This document shows positions 41,740 to 52,333 of a DNA stretch of 64,000 nucleotides, piece after piece; position 1 is the first letter of the stretch, and each line of letters opens with the position of its first letter. The DNA lies in the NCBI RefSeq assembly GCF_042648965.1, contig NZ_JBHRYJ010000004.1, positions 1 to 64,000 on the forward strand, written 5' to 3'. Both the position numbers and the translations under genes were made by a program. The notes under the pieces were generated by a model. It had not been told where the DNA came from and ran no database searches. It was given only the letters and a program-made list of their open reading frames with translations. This DNA is from Ferrovibrio xuzhouensis. Lineage in GTDB: Bacteria; Pseudomonadota; Alphaproteobacteria; Ferrovibrionales; Ferrovibrionaceae.

Positions 41740-42477
41740 ATGACCGATAGCCTTAAAAAAGTGTTTCTCGCGGCCGCATTGACTGCTGCCGGCCTGCTGG
41801 CCGGCTGCGCCGCGGTCGGGCCGACCAGCGATCCCTTCCTGCGCGGCCTGACCTGGGAGCGCTATATCGGCGGCGACGACCTCGCCCGGGCCTGTGCCGT
41901 GGGACAGCCCGAGCGTTTTCGCCTGGTCTACAACGCCGTGGAGAAGGAGCAGCGGCGCACCTACGACTTCACCGGCGAAGCCGGCGGCGGGGCCCTGGTG
42001 GAAGCACGGGTGATCGGCCAGCCGGTCCTGAACGACCCGCGCAATCCGATCACCCTCAACGATCCGCTGGCGCCCTGGCGCGGCCAGACGGCGCAGCAGC
42101 GGATCGGTGCGGCCGAACTGGACAGCGTGGTCGCGGCCCTCGATGCCAGCGGCTTCGACGAAGCTGCGCCGGACGGGCTGTTCCTGCGTGCCGATGGCTT
42201 TTTCATCACGGCCAGCGCCTGCCGGAACGGACAGTTCCATTTCTATGCCTGGTCGGGCGAGGCAGCAGGCTTCAAGCCGGTCGCCGAGCGCCTGCTGGGG
42301 GCCGTCCTGCGTTTCGATGGGACCGGTGTGGCCCCGGTTCACTATTACGAGGTGGCCCTGCCGCCGTACGGCAGCTTCTTCGCCGCCGCCGGCCGGGACG
42401 TCCAGCCGCAGTACACGCCAGAGCGTTACCAGGTCGGGAAAAACGGCCTGCGCTACTCCCAGGGCACAATTAACTAG
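41740..42477 (+). CDS. Putative lipoprotein, unknown function
   Basis: The 245-residue protein starts MTDSLKKVFLAAALTAAGLLAGC, with a lipobox LLAGC and lipidated Cys23. The mature part (LRGLTWERYIGGDDLARACAVGQPERFRLVYNAVEKEQRRTYDF) has no domain I recognize. The start at 41740 has only a weak ribosome-binding site. It is divergent from the carboxypeptidase gene, so the 176-bp gap holds promoters for both, and an envelope role fits that setting. Confidence 0.75.
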   Translation: MTDSLKKVFLAAALTAAGLLAGCAAVGPTSDPFLRGLTWERYIGGDDLARACAVGQPERFRLVYNAVEKEQRRTYDFTGEAGGGALVEARVIGQPVLNDPRNPITLNDPLAPWRGQTAQQRIGAAELDSVVAALDASGFDEAAPDGLFLRADGFFITASACRNGQFHFYAWSGEAAGFKPVAERLLGAVLRFDGTGVAPVHYYEVALPPYGSFFAAAGRDVQPQYTPERYQVGKNGLRYSQGTIN

Positions 42478-42548
42478 TTGTTTAAATTGACTAACCGTCT
42501 GATTTTACTGCGGCGCACAGGACAATTGTGCGCCGCACAAAAAACCTT

Positions 42549-42595
42549 TTGACAGACCGCGGGGCCGGCTGGTAAAACAACCATATTGCAGTGCA
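42549..42595 (+). promoter_or_regulatory. Phasin promoter with a PhaR-like site
   Basis: TTGACA (42549-42554) is followed after 18 bp by TAAAAC (42573-42578), a plausible sigma-70 promoter for the phasin gene. At 42587-42595 TGCAGTGCA sits over the expected start-site region; with flanks it reads TTGCAGTGCAG. PhaR, the phasin repressor in Paracoccus and rhizobia, binds TGC/GCA inverted sites of this kind. Confidence 0.55.
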
Positions 42596-42670
42596 GCATT
42601 TCAGGGCTGCCGCCCCGCTGAGCGGGTCCGACACTGTTACAAACCGGACAAGCAAGGACGAGATCACTCC

Positions 42671-43204
42671 ATGGCTACCACCCCCAAGACCCCCAAGACC
42701 AAGTCGGACATCGAGACCGATGGTCTCAACGGCAACACATACGAGGCTGTCATGTTCGCTTCCAAGGACCAGATGGAGAAGGCAATGAAGGCAGGCACCG
42801 AAGCTGTCGAGAAGGCTTTCGCGATGAGCAAGGACCGTTTCGAAGCCGCCGTCAAAAGCGTCGACGAAGCCACCCAGATGGGCAAGGACCAGGTTGAAGC
42901 CGTTGTGACGGCGGGCAATCTGGCCTCCAAGGGCTTCGAGACCATCAACGCCGAGATCATGGCTTTCACCAAGGGCCAGATCGAGGACAGCATTTCCGCC
43001 GCCAAGGCGATGATGGGCGTCAAGACCCTGCAGGAGCTGATCGAGCTGCAGAACGACTTCGCCAAGAGCGCCTTCGAGGCTTATACCGCCCACACCACCA
43101 AGGTGAGCGAAGTTGCAGCCAAGGCCGCCCAGGATGCCTTCGCCCCGATCAATGCGCAGTTCCAGGTCGCCGTCGAGAAGATGGTGAAGCCGCTGGCCGC
43201 CTGA
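42671..43204 (+). CDS. phaP: Phasin family protein
   Basis: The 177-residue Ala- and Lys-rich helical protein matches alphaproteobacterial phasins (Phasin_2): MSKDRFEAAVKSVDEATQMGKDQVEAVVTAGNLASKGFETINAEIMAFTKGQIEDSISAAKAMMGVKTLQELIELQNDFAKSAFEAYTAHTTKVSEVAAKAAQDAFAPI. Phasins coat polyhydroxyalkanoate granules, so the organism probably stores PHA. Low GC wobble variation and a good terminator downstream suggest high expression. Confidence 0.93.
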   Translation: MATTPKTPKTKSDIETDGLNGNTYEAVMFASKDQMEKAMKAGTEAVEKAFAMSKDRFEAAVKSVDEATQMGKDQVEAVVTAGNLASKGFETINAEIMAFTKGQIEDSISAAKAMMGVKTLQELIELQNDFAKSAFEAYTAHTTKVSEVAAKAAQDAFAPINAQFQVAVEKMVKPLAA

Positions 43205-43284
43205 ACCGGCCCGGCGGCGCTTTCGCCACGGCGGTTACCGCCCGTGTAAGTAAGCGTCCCCAGACAGCAGCGTCAGAGTAGAGA

Positions 43285-43317
43285 GAGCCCGGCCCCCACT
43301 GGCCGGGCTCTTTTTTT
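43285..43317 (+). terminator. Terminator after the phasin gene
   Basis: A 10-bp stem pairs GAGCCCGGCC with GGCCGGGCTC around CCCACT (43295-43300) and is followed by seven Ts. It is one of the strongest terminators in the window. Confidence 0.93.
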
Positions 43318-43412
43318 GCCCCAAGGGTGCTGGTATTTTTTTACCCGGGGGCCATATCATTAACACGAGCGCCCCGAGGAACGGGACGCGACGGCAGTCG
43401 GGTATCGAGGGC

Positions 43413-43742
43413 ATGAGCGAACGGGATGGACGTGACGGGCGCGGGCGGACCGAGGTCGGCGTGGTCACCAAGACCCGGCCGAAGACCCAGAAGCCGCCTA
43501 TGTACAAGGTGCTCCTGCTGAACGACGATTACACGCCGATGGAGTTCGTCGTTCACGTGCTGGAGCGGTTTTTCAGCAAGCCGCGGGAAGAAGCCACGCG
43601 GATCATGCTGCACGTCCACCAGAAGGGCGTCGGGCTCTGCGGTGTGTTTACCTACGAAGTGGCCGAGACCAAGGTGACCCAGGTGATCGATTTCGCACGG
43701 CAGCACCAGCATCCGCTGCAATGCACCATGGAACGCGATTAG
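43413..43742 (+). CDS. clpS: ATP-dependent Clp protease adaptor ClpS
   Basis: The 109-residue protein has the ClpS core PPMYKVLLLNDDYTPMEFVVHVLERFF, including the NDDYTPMEFV motif that binds N-degron residues, and the HVHQKGVGLCGVFTYEVAETKV part that contacts ClpA. It delivers N-end-rule substrates to ClpAP. clpA begins 60 bp downstream, the usual pairing. Confidence 0.96.
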   Translation: MSERDGRDGRGRTEVGVVTKTRPKTQKPPMYKVLLLNDDYTPMEFVVHVLERFFSKPREEATRIMLHVHQKGVGLCGVFTYEVAETKVTQVIDFARQHQHPLQCTMERD

Positions 43743-43802
43743 CCTGCCCGGTAGAGTATCTTTCAGAGTATCAGCAACCCGATCGAGGGAGGCATAAAGC
43801 GT

Positions 43803-46142
<2,340 letters not shown>

Positions 46143-46169
46143 GGCTGCTCAGTTGACGGGCGGCCTCAG

Positions 46170-46859
46170 TTAGTTGGTCGCTTGGCGCAGGGCGTCTTCC
46201 CAGTAATGCTGTCTGGCCGGATCGGGCGGAATGCCCGGCCGGCCAGTCGCATAGAGGTCGGCCAGATCCTGCATGGCGGCGACATAGCCGCGGTTGGCCG
46301 CCCGCCTGAGCCAGCGCTGTCCCTCGCGGGCATCGCGGGCGAGGCCGTCGCCGGTGGCGTAGCGGGCCGCCAGCGCATAGGCCTCGGCGGCATCGCCCAG
46401 TTCGGCGGCCCGGCGGCCGGCATGCAGGGCGCGGGCATCATCCTTCATGAAGCGATAGCAGACGGCCAGCAGGGCCCAGGCGCGCACGTCCCTGGGGCGG
46501 GCGGCAACCACGCGCTCAAGTTCGTCGGTCGCCTTTGTGAATTCGTTGATCAGCGCGGCAAAGCCGGCGAAGCGGTAGCGATAGTCGGCGTCGCCGCCGG
46601 AGGCGTCGATGGCGGCATGCAGGCTCTGCAGCCCCTCGCCGTAGAAGCCGCTGGCGAAATAGGCCTCGCCGAGCAGGGCGTGCAGTTCCGGGTCATGCGG
46701 GCGGGTCTCCAGCGCTGTCTCGCAGGCGGCGGTCAGGCCGCGATGCGCCTCGCTGCGGCAGCGGGTCGTCCCGTCGTCGGTCGCGCCGGCCGCACGGGCG
46801 GCGCCGGCGGCCAGCAGGATGGCAGCCACCGCCATCACCGCGATGGCCGGCCGCGGCAT
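46170..46859 (-). CDS. Exported TPR/Sel1-repeat protein
   Basis: The 229-residue protein begins with a signal peptide (AIAVMAVAAILLAAGAARA). Tetratricopeptide-like helices follow (PHDPELHALLGEAYFASGFYGEGLQSLHAAI, then RPRDVRAWALLAVCYRFMKDDARALHAG). Its C terminus has Sel1-type repeats (AYALAARYATGDGLARDAREGQRWLRRAANRGYVAAMQDLADLYATG). Such repeats mediate protein binding. Its start overlaps the HIT gene stop by 1 bp (TGATG), so it is translated with it. Confidence 0.82.
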   Translation of the reverse strand: MPRPAIAVMAVAAILLAAGAARAAGATDDGTTRCRSEAHRGLTAACETALETRPHDPELHALLGEAYFASGFYGEGLQSLHAAIDASGGDADYRYRFAGFAALINEFTKATDELERVVAARPRDVRAWALLAVCYRFMKDDARALHAGRRAAELGDAAEAYALAARYATGDGLARDAREGQRWLRRAANRGYVAAMQDLADLYATGRPGIPPDPARQHYWEDALRQATN

Positions 46860-47278
46860 CAGAGGCGGGCCCGGATATCGGCGGCCAGCCGCGCGATGGC
46901 ATCGTGATCGCCGGGCGACAGGCTCCAGTTGAGCTTGGCATTGTCGCCGAGCCGGCGCGGCAGCACATGGACATGGTAATGCAGCACCGACTGGGCGGCG
47001 CCGGGACCGTTGGCCTGCACGATGTTGATGCCATCCGGTTTCACGGCATCCTCGACCGCGCCGGCGATGCGCCGGGCGGTGCGGGCCACCGCGGCGATGC
47101 TGTCGTCGTCGATCTCGTGGACATTGGCGGCATGGCGCTTGCTGAGAATCAGGGCATGGCCATGGTTGAACGGGTTGATGTCCATGATGGCGAAGCTGAG
47201 GTCGTCTTCGCACAGCTTGAAACTCGGCGCTTCGCCCTGGACGATCTTGCAGAAGATGCAGCCAGCATCATGCGTCAT
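46859..47278 (-). CDS. HIT family hydrolase
   Basis: The 139-residue protein has the Zn-type Cys pair at the start (CIFCKIVQGEAPSF), FNHGHALILSKRHAANV, and the histidine triad HYHVHVLPR. HIT proteins hydrolyze phosphoramidate and related nucleotide bonds; the exact substrate is unknown. It is the first of the two overlapping genes reading toward clpA. Confidence 0.93.
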   Translation of the reverse strand: MTHDAGCIFCKIVQGEAPSFKLCEDDLSFAIMDINPFNHGHALILSKRHAANVHEIDDDSIAAVARTARRIAGAVEDAVKPDGINIVQANGPGAAQSVLHYHVHVLPRRLGDNAKLNWSLSPGDHDAIARLAADIRARL

Positions 47279-47337
47279 GGCCCGTTCTCTCCGCCTCCCT
47301 GTTTTTTACCAAGTCTAGTCCGGAGCCGGGCCGAAGG

Positions 47338-48588
47338 CTATCCGCTTTCCCCTAGGTCGCTAGCCTCCGGGTCGCCCGCCTCGGGGTCGCCGTGTTCGGG
47401 GTCCGGCCCGGTATGGCGGAACGGCGAATGCTGGTCGAGGGCTGCGATCACCCCGGACATGTAGTCGCGCTCGTGGTCCAGGTAGCGCGCGATGGCATCC
47501 TGGAAGCCGGGATCGGCCAGCCAGTGGGACGAATGGATGGGGGCGGGCAGGTAGCCGCGGGCCAGCTTGTGCTCGCCCTGGGCGCCGGCCTCGACGCGGG
47601 CCAAGCCGTGCCGGATCGCATAGTCGATCGCCTGGTAGTAGCAGCATTCGAAATGCAGGAAGGGATGATGCTCGATACAGCCCCAGTTGCGGCCGTACAG
47701 GCAGTCGTCGCCCAGCATGTTCCAGGCACCGGCGATCCACTGGCCGTCGCGACGGGCCATCACCAGCACGACGCGGTCGGCCATGGTCGCCTGCAGGCGG
47801 CGGAAGAAATCGCGGTTGAGATAGGGCCGGCCCCATTTGCGGCTGCCGGTGTCCATGTAGAATTCGAAGAAGGCGTCCCAGTGTTCGTCGGTCAGCGCAT
47901 CGCCGCTGAGGCATGCGATCTCGATGCCGGCAGCAACGGCCTCGCGACGCTCCTTGCGGATCGCCTTGCGCTTGCGCGAAGCCAGTGCGGCGAGGAAGGC
48001 TTCGAAATCGGCATAGCCGTTGTTTTCCCAGTGGAACTGTTCGCCGAGCCGCAACAGCATCCCGCTTTCTTCCGCCCAGACGCTCTGTTCCTCGGTGAGG
48101 AAATTGACATGCAGCGACGACAGGCCATAGCGCTGCACCAGCTGGCGCGCGCCCTGCAGCAGGGCATCGGCGATGGTGGCGCCATCCTGGCCCGGCGCCA
48201 CCAGGAAGCGCGGCCCGGTCACCGGCGAGAAGGGCACCGCCGACAGCAGTTTCGGGTAATACTGGCCGCCGGCGCGGGCATAGGCCTCGGCCCAGGCATG
48301 GTCGAAGATGTATTCGCCCTGGCTGTGGCCCTTGATGTAGAGCGGCATGGTGCCGAGGATATCGCCCTGCCGGGTCTCCGCCACCAGGTGGGTCGGCTGC
48401 CAGCCGCTGCGCGGGCTGACGCAGCCGGACTGCTCCAGGGCGTCGAGGAAGGCGTGGCTGACGAAGGGGTTTCCGGTCCCGGCGCAGCGGTCCCACTCGG
48501 CCGCCGGCAGCTCGGCGATGCGCGCCAGCGTGCGGATGGTGACAGTTTTGTCCTTGCCCGCCGGCCCGTTCATGCCGCGCCCATTCAT
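47338..48588 (-). CDS. FemAB/GNAT-like acyltransferase family protein (DUF482)
   Basis: The 416-residue protein matches the DUF482/peptidoglycan-biosynthesis FemAB-like group: NPFVSHAFLDALEQSGCVSPRSGWQPTHLVAE, GEYIFDHAWAEAYARAGGQYYPKLLSAVPFSPVTGPRFLV and NWGCIEHHPFLHFECCYYQAIDYAI. These are thought to transfer an acyl or aminoacyl group, but no reaction is proven. The C terminus is an acidic repeat (DPEHGDPEAGDPEASD) from 15-bp DNA units. It overlaps the glycerophosphodiesterase gene by 4 bp. Confidence 0.88.
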   Translation of the reverse strand: MNGRGMNGPAGKDKTVTIRTLARIAELPAAEWDRCAGTGNPFVSHAFLDALEQSGCVSPRSGWQPTHLVAETRQGDILGTMPLYIKGHSQGEYIFDHAWAEAYARAGGQYYPKLLSAVPFSPVTGPRFLVAPGQDGATIADALLQGARQLVQRYGLSSLHVNFLTEEQSVWAEESGMLLRLGEQFHWENNGYADFEAFLAALASRKRKAIRKERREAVAAGIEIACLSGDALTDEHWDAFFEFYMDTGSRKWGRPYLNRDFFRRLQATMADRVVLVMARRDGQWIAGAWNMLGDDCLYGRNWGCIEHHPFLHFECCYYQAIDYAIRHGLARVEAGAQGEHKLARGYLPAPIHSSHWLADPGFQDAIARYLDHERDYMSGVIAALDQHSPFRHTGPDPEHGDPEAGDPEASDLGESG

Positions 48589-49340
48589 GCCGCGGTCGAC
48601 AGCTCCTCGAAGATCACATTGTCGGCATGGGCGGCCGCACGGGCGCGCTCGGCCGGCGTGCGCACCGTCCAGCTCAGCAGCGGCAGGCCGCGCCGCCGTG
48701 CCGCCGCGGTAATCTCCGACGGCAGGTCGCGCACGTCATAGGCAAGGAAATCCGGATCGCCGTAACCGTTCATCAGGGCCCGCTTCAACTGCATACGGGT
48801 GAACCAGTTAAGGCCCCTGGTCATATTGGCAAGGTCCGTCGCGATCTGGCCGCGCACGATTTCCGGCGCATGCTTCTGGAACCACTTCACGGTGCGCGGA
48901 TTGAACGACTGCACCACGAAGGGACCCGGGTAATGCTGCAGCATGCGGGCGACGCTGGTTTCCAGCGGGCCGATCTCCTGGCCCTTGTCCTTCTTGATCT
49001 CGACCACCAGAGGCACATGGCCCTGCACCTGGTCGAGCAGGTCGCGGAAGCTGGGCACAGTCTCCGCGGTGCCGAGCAGTTTCTGCGCCTTCAGCTCGGC
49101 CAGCGTCATCCGCGCGACGATGCCGTCGCGGCCGCAGAGCCGGGTGAGGTCGGCATCATGGAAGACCACCACCTGGCCGTCGCCGGTGATCCGCACATCG
49201 GTTTCGATGGCGTAACCGGCCTCGATGGCCTTCTGGAAGGCGAGGCGGGAATTCTCCGGCACGCCCCTGGCGATGTCATGCAGCCCGCGATGGGCGACGG
49301 GGGTCTTGGTCAGCCATTTGGGAAGATCGGTGCGGCTCAT
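48585..49340 (-). CDS. ugpQ: Cytoplasmic glycerophosphodiester phosphodiesterase
   Basis: The 251-residue protein has the GDPD barrel motifs: VAHRGLHDIARGVPENSRLAF (catalytic His and metal sites), AIETDVRITGDGQVVVFHDADLTRL, and VVEIKKDKG. It releases glycerol-3-phosphate from deacylated phospholipids. No signal peptide is present, unlike the second GDPD at 59933. It overlaps the acyltransferase gene and lies 9 bp after the RidA-like gene upstream. Confidence 0.92.
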   Translation of the reverse strand: MSRTDLPKWLTKTPVAHRGLHDIARGVPENSRLAFQKAIEAGYAIETDVRITGDGQVVVFHDADLTRLCGRDGIVARMTLAELKAQKLLGTAETVPSFRDLLDQVQGHVPLVVEIKKDKGQEIGPLETSVARMLQHYPGPFVVQSFNPRTVKWFQKHAPEIVRGQIATDLANMTRGLNWFTRMQLKRALMNGYGDPDFLAYDVRDLPSEITAAARRRGLPLLSWTVRTPAERARAAAHADNVIFEELSTAA

Positions 49341-49349
49341 GCTCTGGGC

Positions 49350-49817
49350 TCAATTGATCAGGAAAACGGCGTCGGCTTCGAAGGCGATGTTGAAAGGCAG
49401 GGACGGGGCCGTGGTGATGGCGCGGGCCGGCAGGTTGCCGGTGCCGAACAATGCACCGATCAGGTCGGTTGCGCCATCGGCCACCCGGTGGGCATCGGTA
49501 TAATCCGGGCCGGCATTGACCAGCGCGAAGACCTTGACGCAGCGGACGATGCGGTCGAGATCGCCGCCGCAGGCCGTTTGCATGTGGGCCAGCAGGTTCA
49601 GCGCGGTCAGCCGCGCGGCGGCATAGCCGTCCGCGGTGCTGAGCGTACTGCCCACCTTGCCGGCATAGCGCACGTCCGGGCCCCAGGTCGGGCCGACACC
49701 GGCGACATGCACGAGGCCGCCGGTCGTGACATAACCGACATAAGTGCCGGCCGGCGGATGCTGCGGCGGCAGCGTCAGTCCGAGCTGTTCCAGCCGCGTC
49801 GCGACTGTGCCGGCCAT
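49350..49817 (-). CDS. RidA (YjgF/YER057c) family protein, second paralog
   Basis: The 155-residue protein is a Rid-fold member: GLVHVAGVGPTW, KVGSTLSTADGYAAARLTALNLLAHMQTACGGDLDRIVRCVKVFALVNAGPDYTD. It keeps an Arg (LPAR) at the position used by RidA to bind the carboxylate of imine substrates. It follows another Rid gene by 8 bp, and the two differ enough to suggest old duplication. Whether it is an active deaminase is unknown. Confidence 0.87.
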   Translation of the reverse strand: MAGTVATRLEQLGLTLPPQHPPAGTYVGYVTTGGLVHVAGVGPTWGPDVRYAGKVGSTLSTADGYAAARLTALNLLAHMQTACGGDLDRIVRCVKVFALVNAGPDYTDAHRVADGATDLIGALFGTGNLPARAITTAPSLPFNIAFEADAVFLIN

Positions 49818-49825
49818 AAGCGGGC

Positions 49826-50287
49826 TCAGGCGATCTCGAAGATGGCGTCGACCTCGACGGCGACACCGCGCGGCAGCGACACGGCGCCGACGGCAAAACG
49901 GGCGTGCTTGCCGGCATCGCCGAACACCTCGACCATCAGGTCGGAGGCGCCGTTGACCACCTGCGGATGGTCGATGAAGTCGCCGGTGCAGTTGACGAAG
50001 CCGCCGAGCTTCACGCAGCGCTTCACACGGTCGAGGCTGCCGCCGAGCGCGGCGCGCGCCTGGCTGATGATGTTCAGGCCACAGAGCCGGGCGGCCTGCT
50101 TGCCGGTCTCGACATCGGTGCCGGCACCCAGCTTGCCGAGGAAACGGACCTCGCCGTTGAAGACCGGGATCTGGCCGGCGATGTAGAGCATGTTGCCGGC
50201 GATCACGAACGGCACGTAATTGGCGGCCGGCGCGGCCGGGGTCGGCAGCTCGATGTTCAGCGCGGCGAGGCGGGCATCATGGCTCAT
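49826..50287 (-). CDS. RidA (YjgF/YER057c) family protein, first paralog
   Basis: The 153-residue protein has MLYIAGQIPVFNGEVRFLGKLGAGTDVETGKQAARLCGLNIISQARAALGGSLDRVKRCVKLGGFVNCTGDFIDHPQVVNGASDLMVEVFG and HARFAVGAVSLPRGVAVEVDAIFEIA, with the key Arg retained. RidA deaminates reactive enamine/imine intermediates from PLP enzymes. ATG 50287 is fixed by AAGGAGCCGACC. It heads the minus-strand run RidA-RidA-ugpQ-acyltransferase. Confidence 0.9.
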   Translation of the reverse strand: MSHDARLAALNIELPTPAAPAANYVPFVIAGNMLYIAGQIPVFNGEVRFLGKLGAGTDVETGKQAARLCGLNIISQARAALGGSLDRVKRCVKLGGFVNCTGDFIDHPQVVNGASDLMVEVFGDAGKHARFAVGAVSLPRGVAVEVDAIFEIA

Positions 50288-50426
50288 GGTCGGCTCCTTG
50301 AATACGGCACGGGAATACGGCACGGGATCGGCACAGGTCGTGCCGCCGGTTCTAGCCCGGAACGCCGCCCCTCAGCAATGAGTGGGGGAGCAATGAGTGA
50401 GGGCCGGGACGAGCCTGCCGCCGGGC

Positions 50427-51137
50427 CTATTCGCCCTGCCGGGCCCGTTTGCGCCGGTACATGGCGCGGTCGCTGAGGCGCAGCAGGGCGGCCTGGTCGG
50501 TCTTGCCGTCATAGGCGGCGAGGCCATAGCTGATGCTGACCGGGATCAGGGCGTCACCAAATCGCAGGGGCTGACGCTCGATGCGGCTGGCGAGTGCGGA
50601 GACCCGCGGCTCGGCCTGGTCGAGCGTCGCGCCGGGCAGCACCAGGGCGAATTCGTCGCCATGCAGCCGGGCGACGAAATCCGAGGCCCGCGGCGCCGTC
50701 CGCAGATGCTGCGCGACATGACAGAGCGCGGCATCGCCGGCGGCATGGCCGTGGCGGTCGTTGATCATCTTGAAGCGGTCGAGGTCGAGAAAGGCGAGCG
50801 TGCCGCCATGGCCGTCGCGGCCGGCGACCGCCAGTTCGCGCGCCATCACGGCATCGAAGGCACGGCGGTTGGGCAGGCCGGTCAGATCGTCGCTGCCCGA
50901 CAGCTGCTCCAGCTCGGCAATGCGGTCCGCCTGTTCGGCGAGGCGCTGCTCGCTTTCGGCGGCGGCGGTCAGGATCTGCTCGACCAGCTGGCGCTTGCGC
51001 GGGTCCGGGTCCCGCCGCAGGGCGAGGCGCAGGCGCAGCACCAGGCTGGCGAAACCGTCGCTGGCTGCGGCCGTTTCGTCGACAGGCTGGGGCCAGGCGG
51101 AAGTCTGGCCGTCATTGGCAGGCATCGCGTAGGTCAT
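50427..51137 (-). CDS. Diguanylate cyclase with HGDEF active site
   Basis: The 236-residue protein has an N-terminal helical/coiled part (about residues 30-80: LVEQILTAAAESEQRLAEQADRIAELEQL) followed by a GGDEF domain starting DDLTGLPNRRAFD. The active-site loop reads LHGDEF, so the first Gly is His; the metal and base residues are kept. An RxxD inhibitory site (RASD) lies just ahead. It probably still makes cyclic di-GMP, but activity with His is less certain. No membrane or sensor domain is visible. Starts at 51137 or 51125 are both possible. Confidence 0.87.
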   Translation of the reverse strand: MTYAMPANDGQTSAWPQPVDETAAASDGFASLVLRLRLALRRDPDPRKRQLVEQILTAAAESEQRLAEQADRIAELEQLSGSDDLTGLPNRRAFDAVMARELAVAGRDGHGGTLAFLDLDRFKMINDRHGHAAGDAALCHVAQHLRTAPRASDFVARLHGDEFALVLPGATLDQAEPRVSALASRIERQPLRFGDALIPVSISYGLAAYDGKTDQAALLRLSDRAMYRRKRARQGE

Positions 51138-51261
51138 GGCGAAACCGTCAGGTTGGACACATCCCAGACAAAGCAAGCCATATGCCAGAAGAAATTGCCG
51201 GAAAACAGCCTTTTACAATATTGCAGCCCGGCAGTTTTTGCCGCTGCCGGGCAGGGCCGGC

Positions 51262-52227
51262 TCAGCCCGCGATGGCATTCGGCGCCGGCCGGCCAGCCAG
51301 CACGGCATCGATGTTGTCCAGCGCCATGAAGCCCATGCGGTCGCGCGTCTCGACCGTGGCGCTGCCCAGATGCGGCAGCAGATAGGCATTGGGCAGGTCG
51401 AGATAGGCCGGATCGAGGTTGGGTTCGCCGGCGAAGACGTCGAGTCCGGCGGCGCGCAGCTTGCCGGATTTCAGCGCCGCGATCAGCGCGGCATCGTCGA
51501 TCATCTCGCCGCGCGCGGTGTTCACCACGATGGCGCCATCGGGCAGTCGGGCAATCCGCCTGGCATCGAGCAGCCGGCGGGTTTCGGCGGTCGCGGGCGC
51601 ATTGATCGACAGGATGTCGCTGACCGCCAGCAGGCCGTCGAGATCGGCATGGTAAATGGCGCCCTGCTCGTCGGCCGGCTGCAGGCGGCTGCGGTTGTGA
51701 TAGTGGATGGTCATGCCGAAGCCGCGGGCGCGGCGTGCCACCGCCTGGCCGATCCGCCCCATGCCGAAGATGCCCAGCCGCTTGCCGGCAAGGTCGATGC
51801 CCAGCAGCATCATGGTGTCCCAGCCTTTCCAGTCGCCGCGACGGACCATGCTCTGGGCCTCCCAGCCGCGGCGGGCAGCGCCCAGCATCAGCAGCAGGGC
51901 GATATCGGCGGTCGCCTCGGTCATGGTGCCGGGCGCATTGGCCGTGACGATGCCGCGGGCCCGACAGGCGGCGATGTCGATATGCTCGTAGCCGACCGAG
52001 AAGGTGGCGATCACCTTCAGCCGGTCCGGCAGCCGGGCGACCAGCGGCGCCGTGATCTTTTCCGTCGAGCAGACCAGCATGGCATCGGCCCCGTCGGCCC
52101 CGGCCGCCAGTTCGTTGGCCGTATAGACGCGGTCGTCGGGGTTCAGCCGGGCGTCATAGTCGCGCAGCAGGCGGGCTTCCACCGCTGGGGGCATGCGGCG
52201 GGTGACGAACAGGACGGGTTTTGCCAT
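51262..52227 (-). CDS. D-2-hydroxyacid dehydrogenase (glyoxylate/hydroxypyruvate reductase type)
   Basis: The 321-residue NAD(P)-dependent enzyme has KRLGIFGMGRIGQAVARRARGFGM (nucleotide fold), NTARGEMIDDAALIAAL (catalytic Arg region), and LDVFAGEPNLDPAYLDLPNAYLLPHLGSAT with the catalytic Glu and His. The sequence is closest in style to glyoxylate and hydroxypyruvate reductases. ATG 52227 follows GCAGGAGTTCCGCC. It is divergent from eipB across 106 bp. Confidence 0.92.
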   Translation of the reverse strand: MAKPVLFVTRRMPPAVEARLLRDYDARLNPDDRVYTANELAAGADGADAMLVCSTEKITAPLVARLPDRLKVIATFSVGYEHIDIAACRARGIVTANAPGTMTEATADIALLLMLGAARRGWEAQSMVRRGDWKGWDTMMLLGIDLAGKRLGIFGMGRIGQAVARRARGFGMTIHYHNRSRLQPADEQGAIYHADLDGLLAVSDILSINAPATAETRRLLDARRIARLPDGAIVVNTARGEMIDDAALIAALKSGKLRAAGLDVFAGEPNLDPAYLDLPNAYLLPHLGSATVETRDRMGFMALDNIDAVLAGRPAPNAIAG

Positions 52228-52333
52228 GGCGGAACTCCTGCATATTTTCGTTGCCGGGCGGCGGGCGTGTTTTCTTCTTTTCCGGCCAAGGCTATCCTGT
52301 AGCAAGCATTTTCCGGTTTCTCGAGGTCTCCCC

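Noticed and set aside
42509..42537. Strong hairpin TGCGGCGCACA/TGTGCGCCGCA taken as a terminator after the lipoprotein gene
   Set aside because: No T-run follows on either strand. It may be a structural or operator element, but I cannot support a terminator.
47360..48496. A 378-codon minus-strand frame in a second register over the FemAB-like gene
   Set aside because: It is Arg/Pro/Gly-rich and lacks family similarity; the neighboring frame has clear DUF482 segments.
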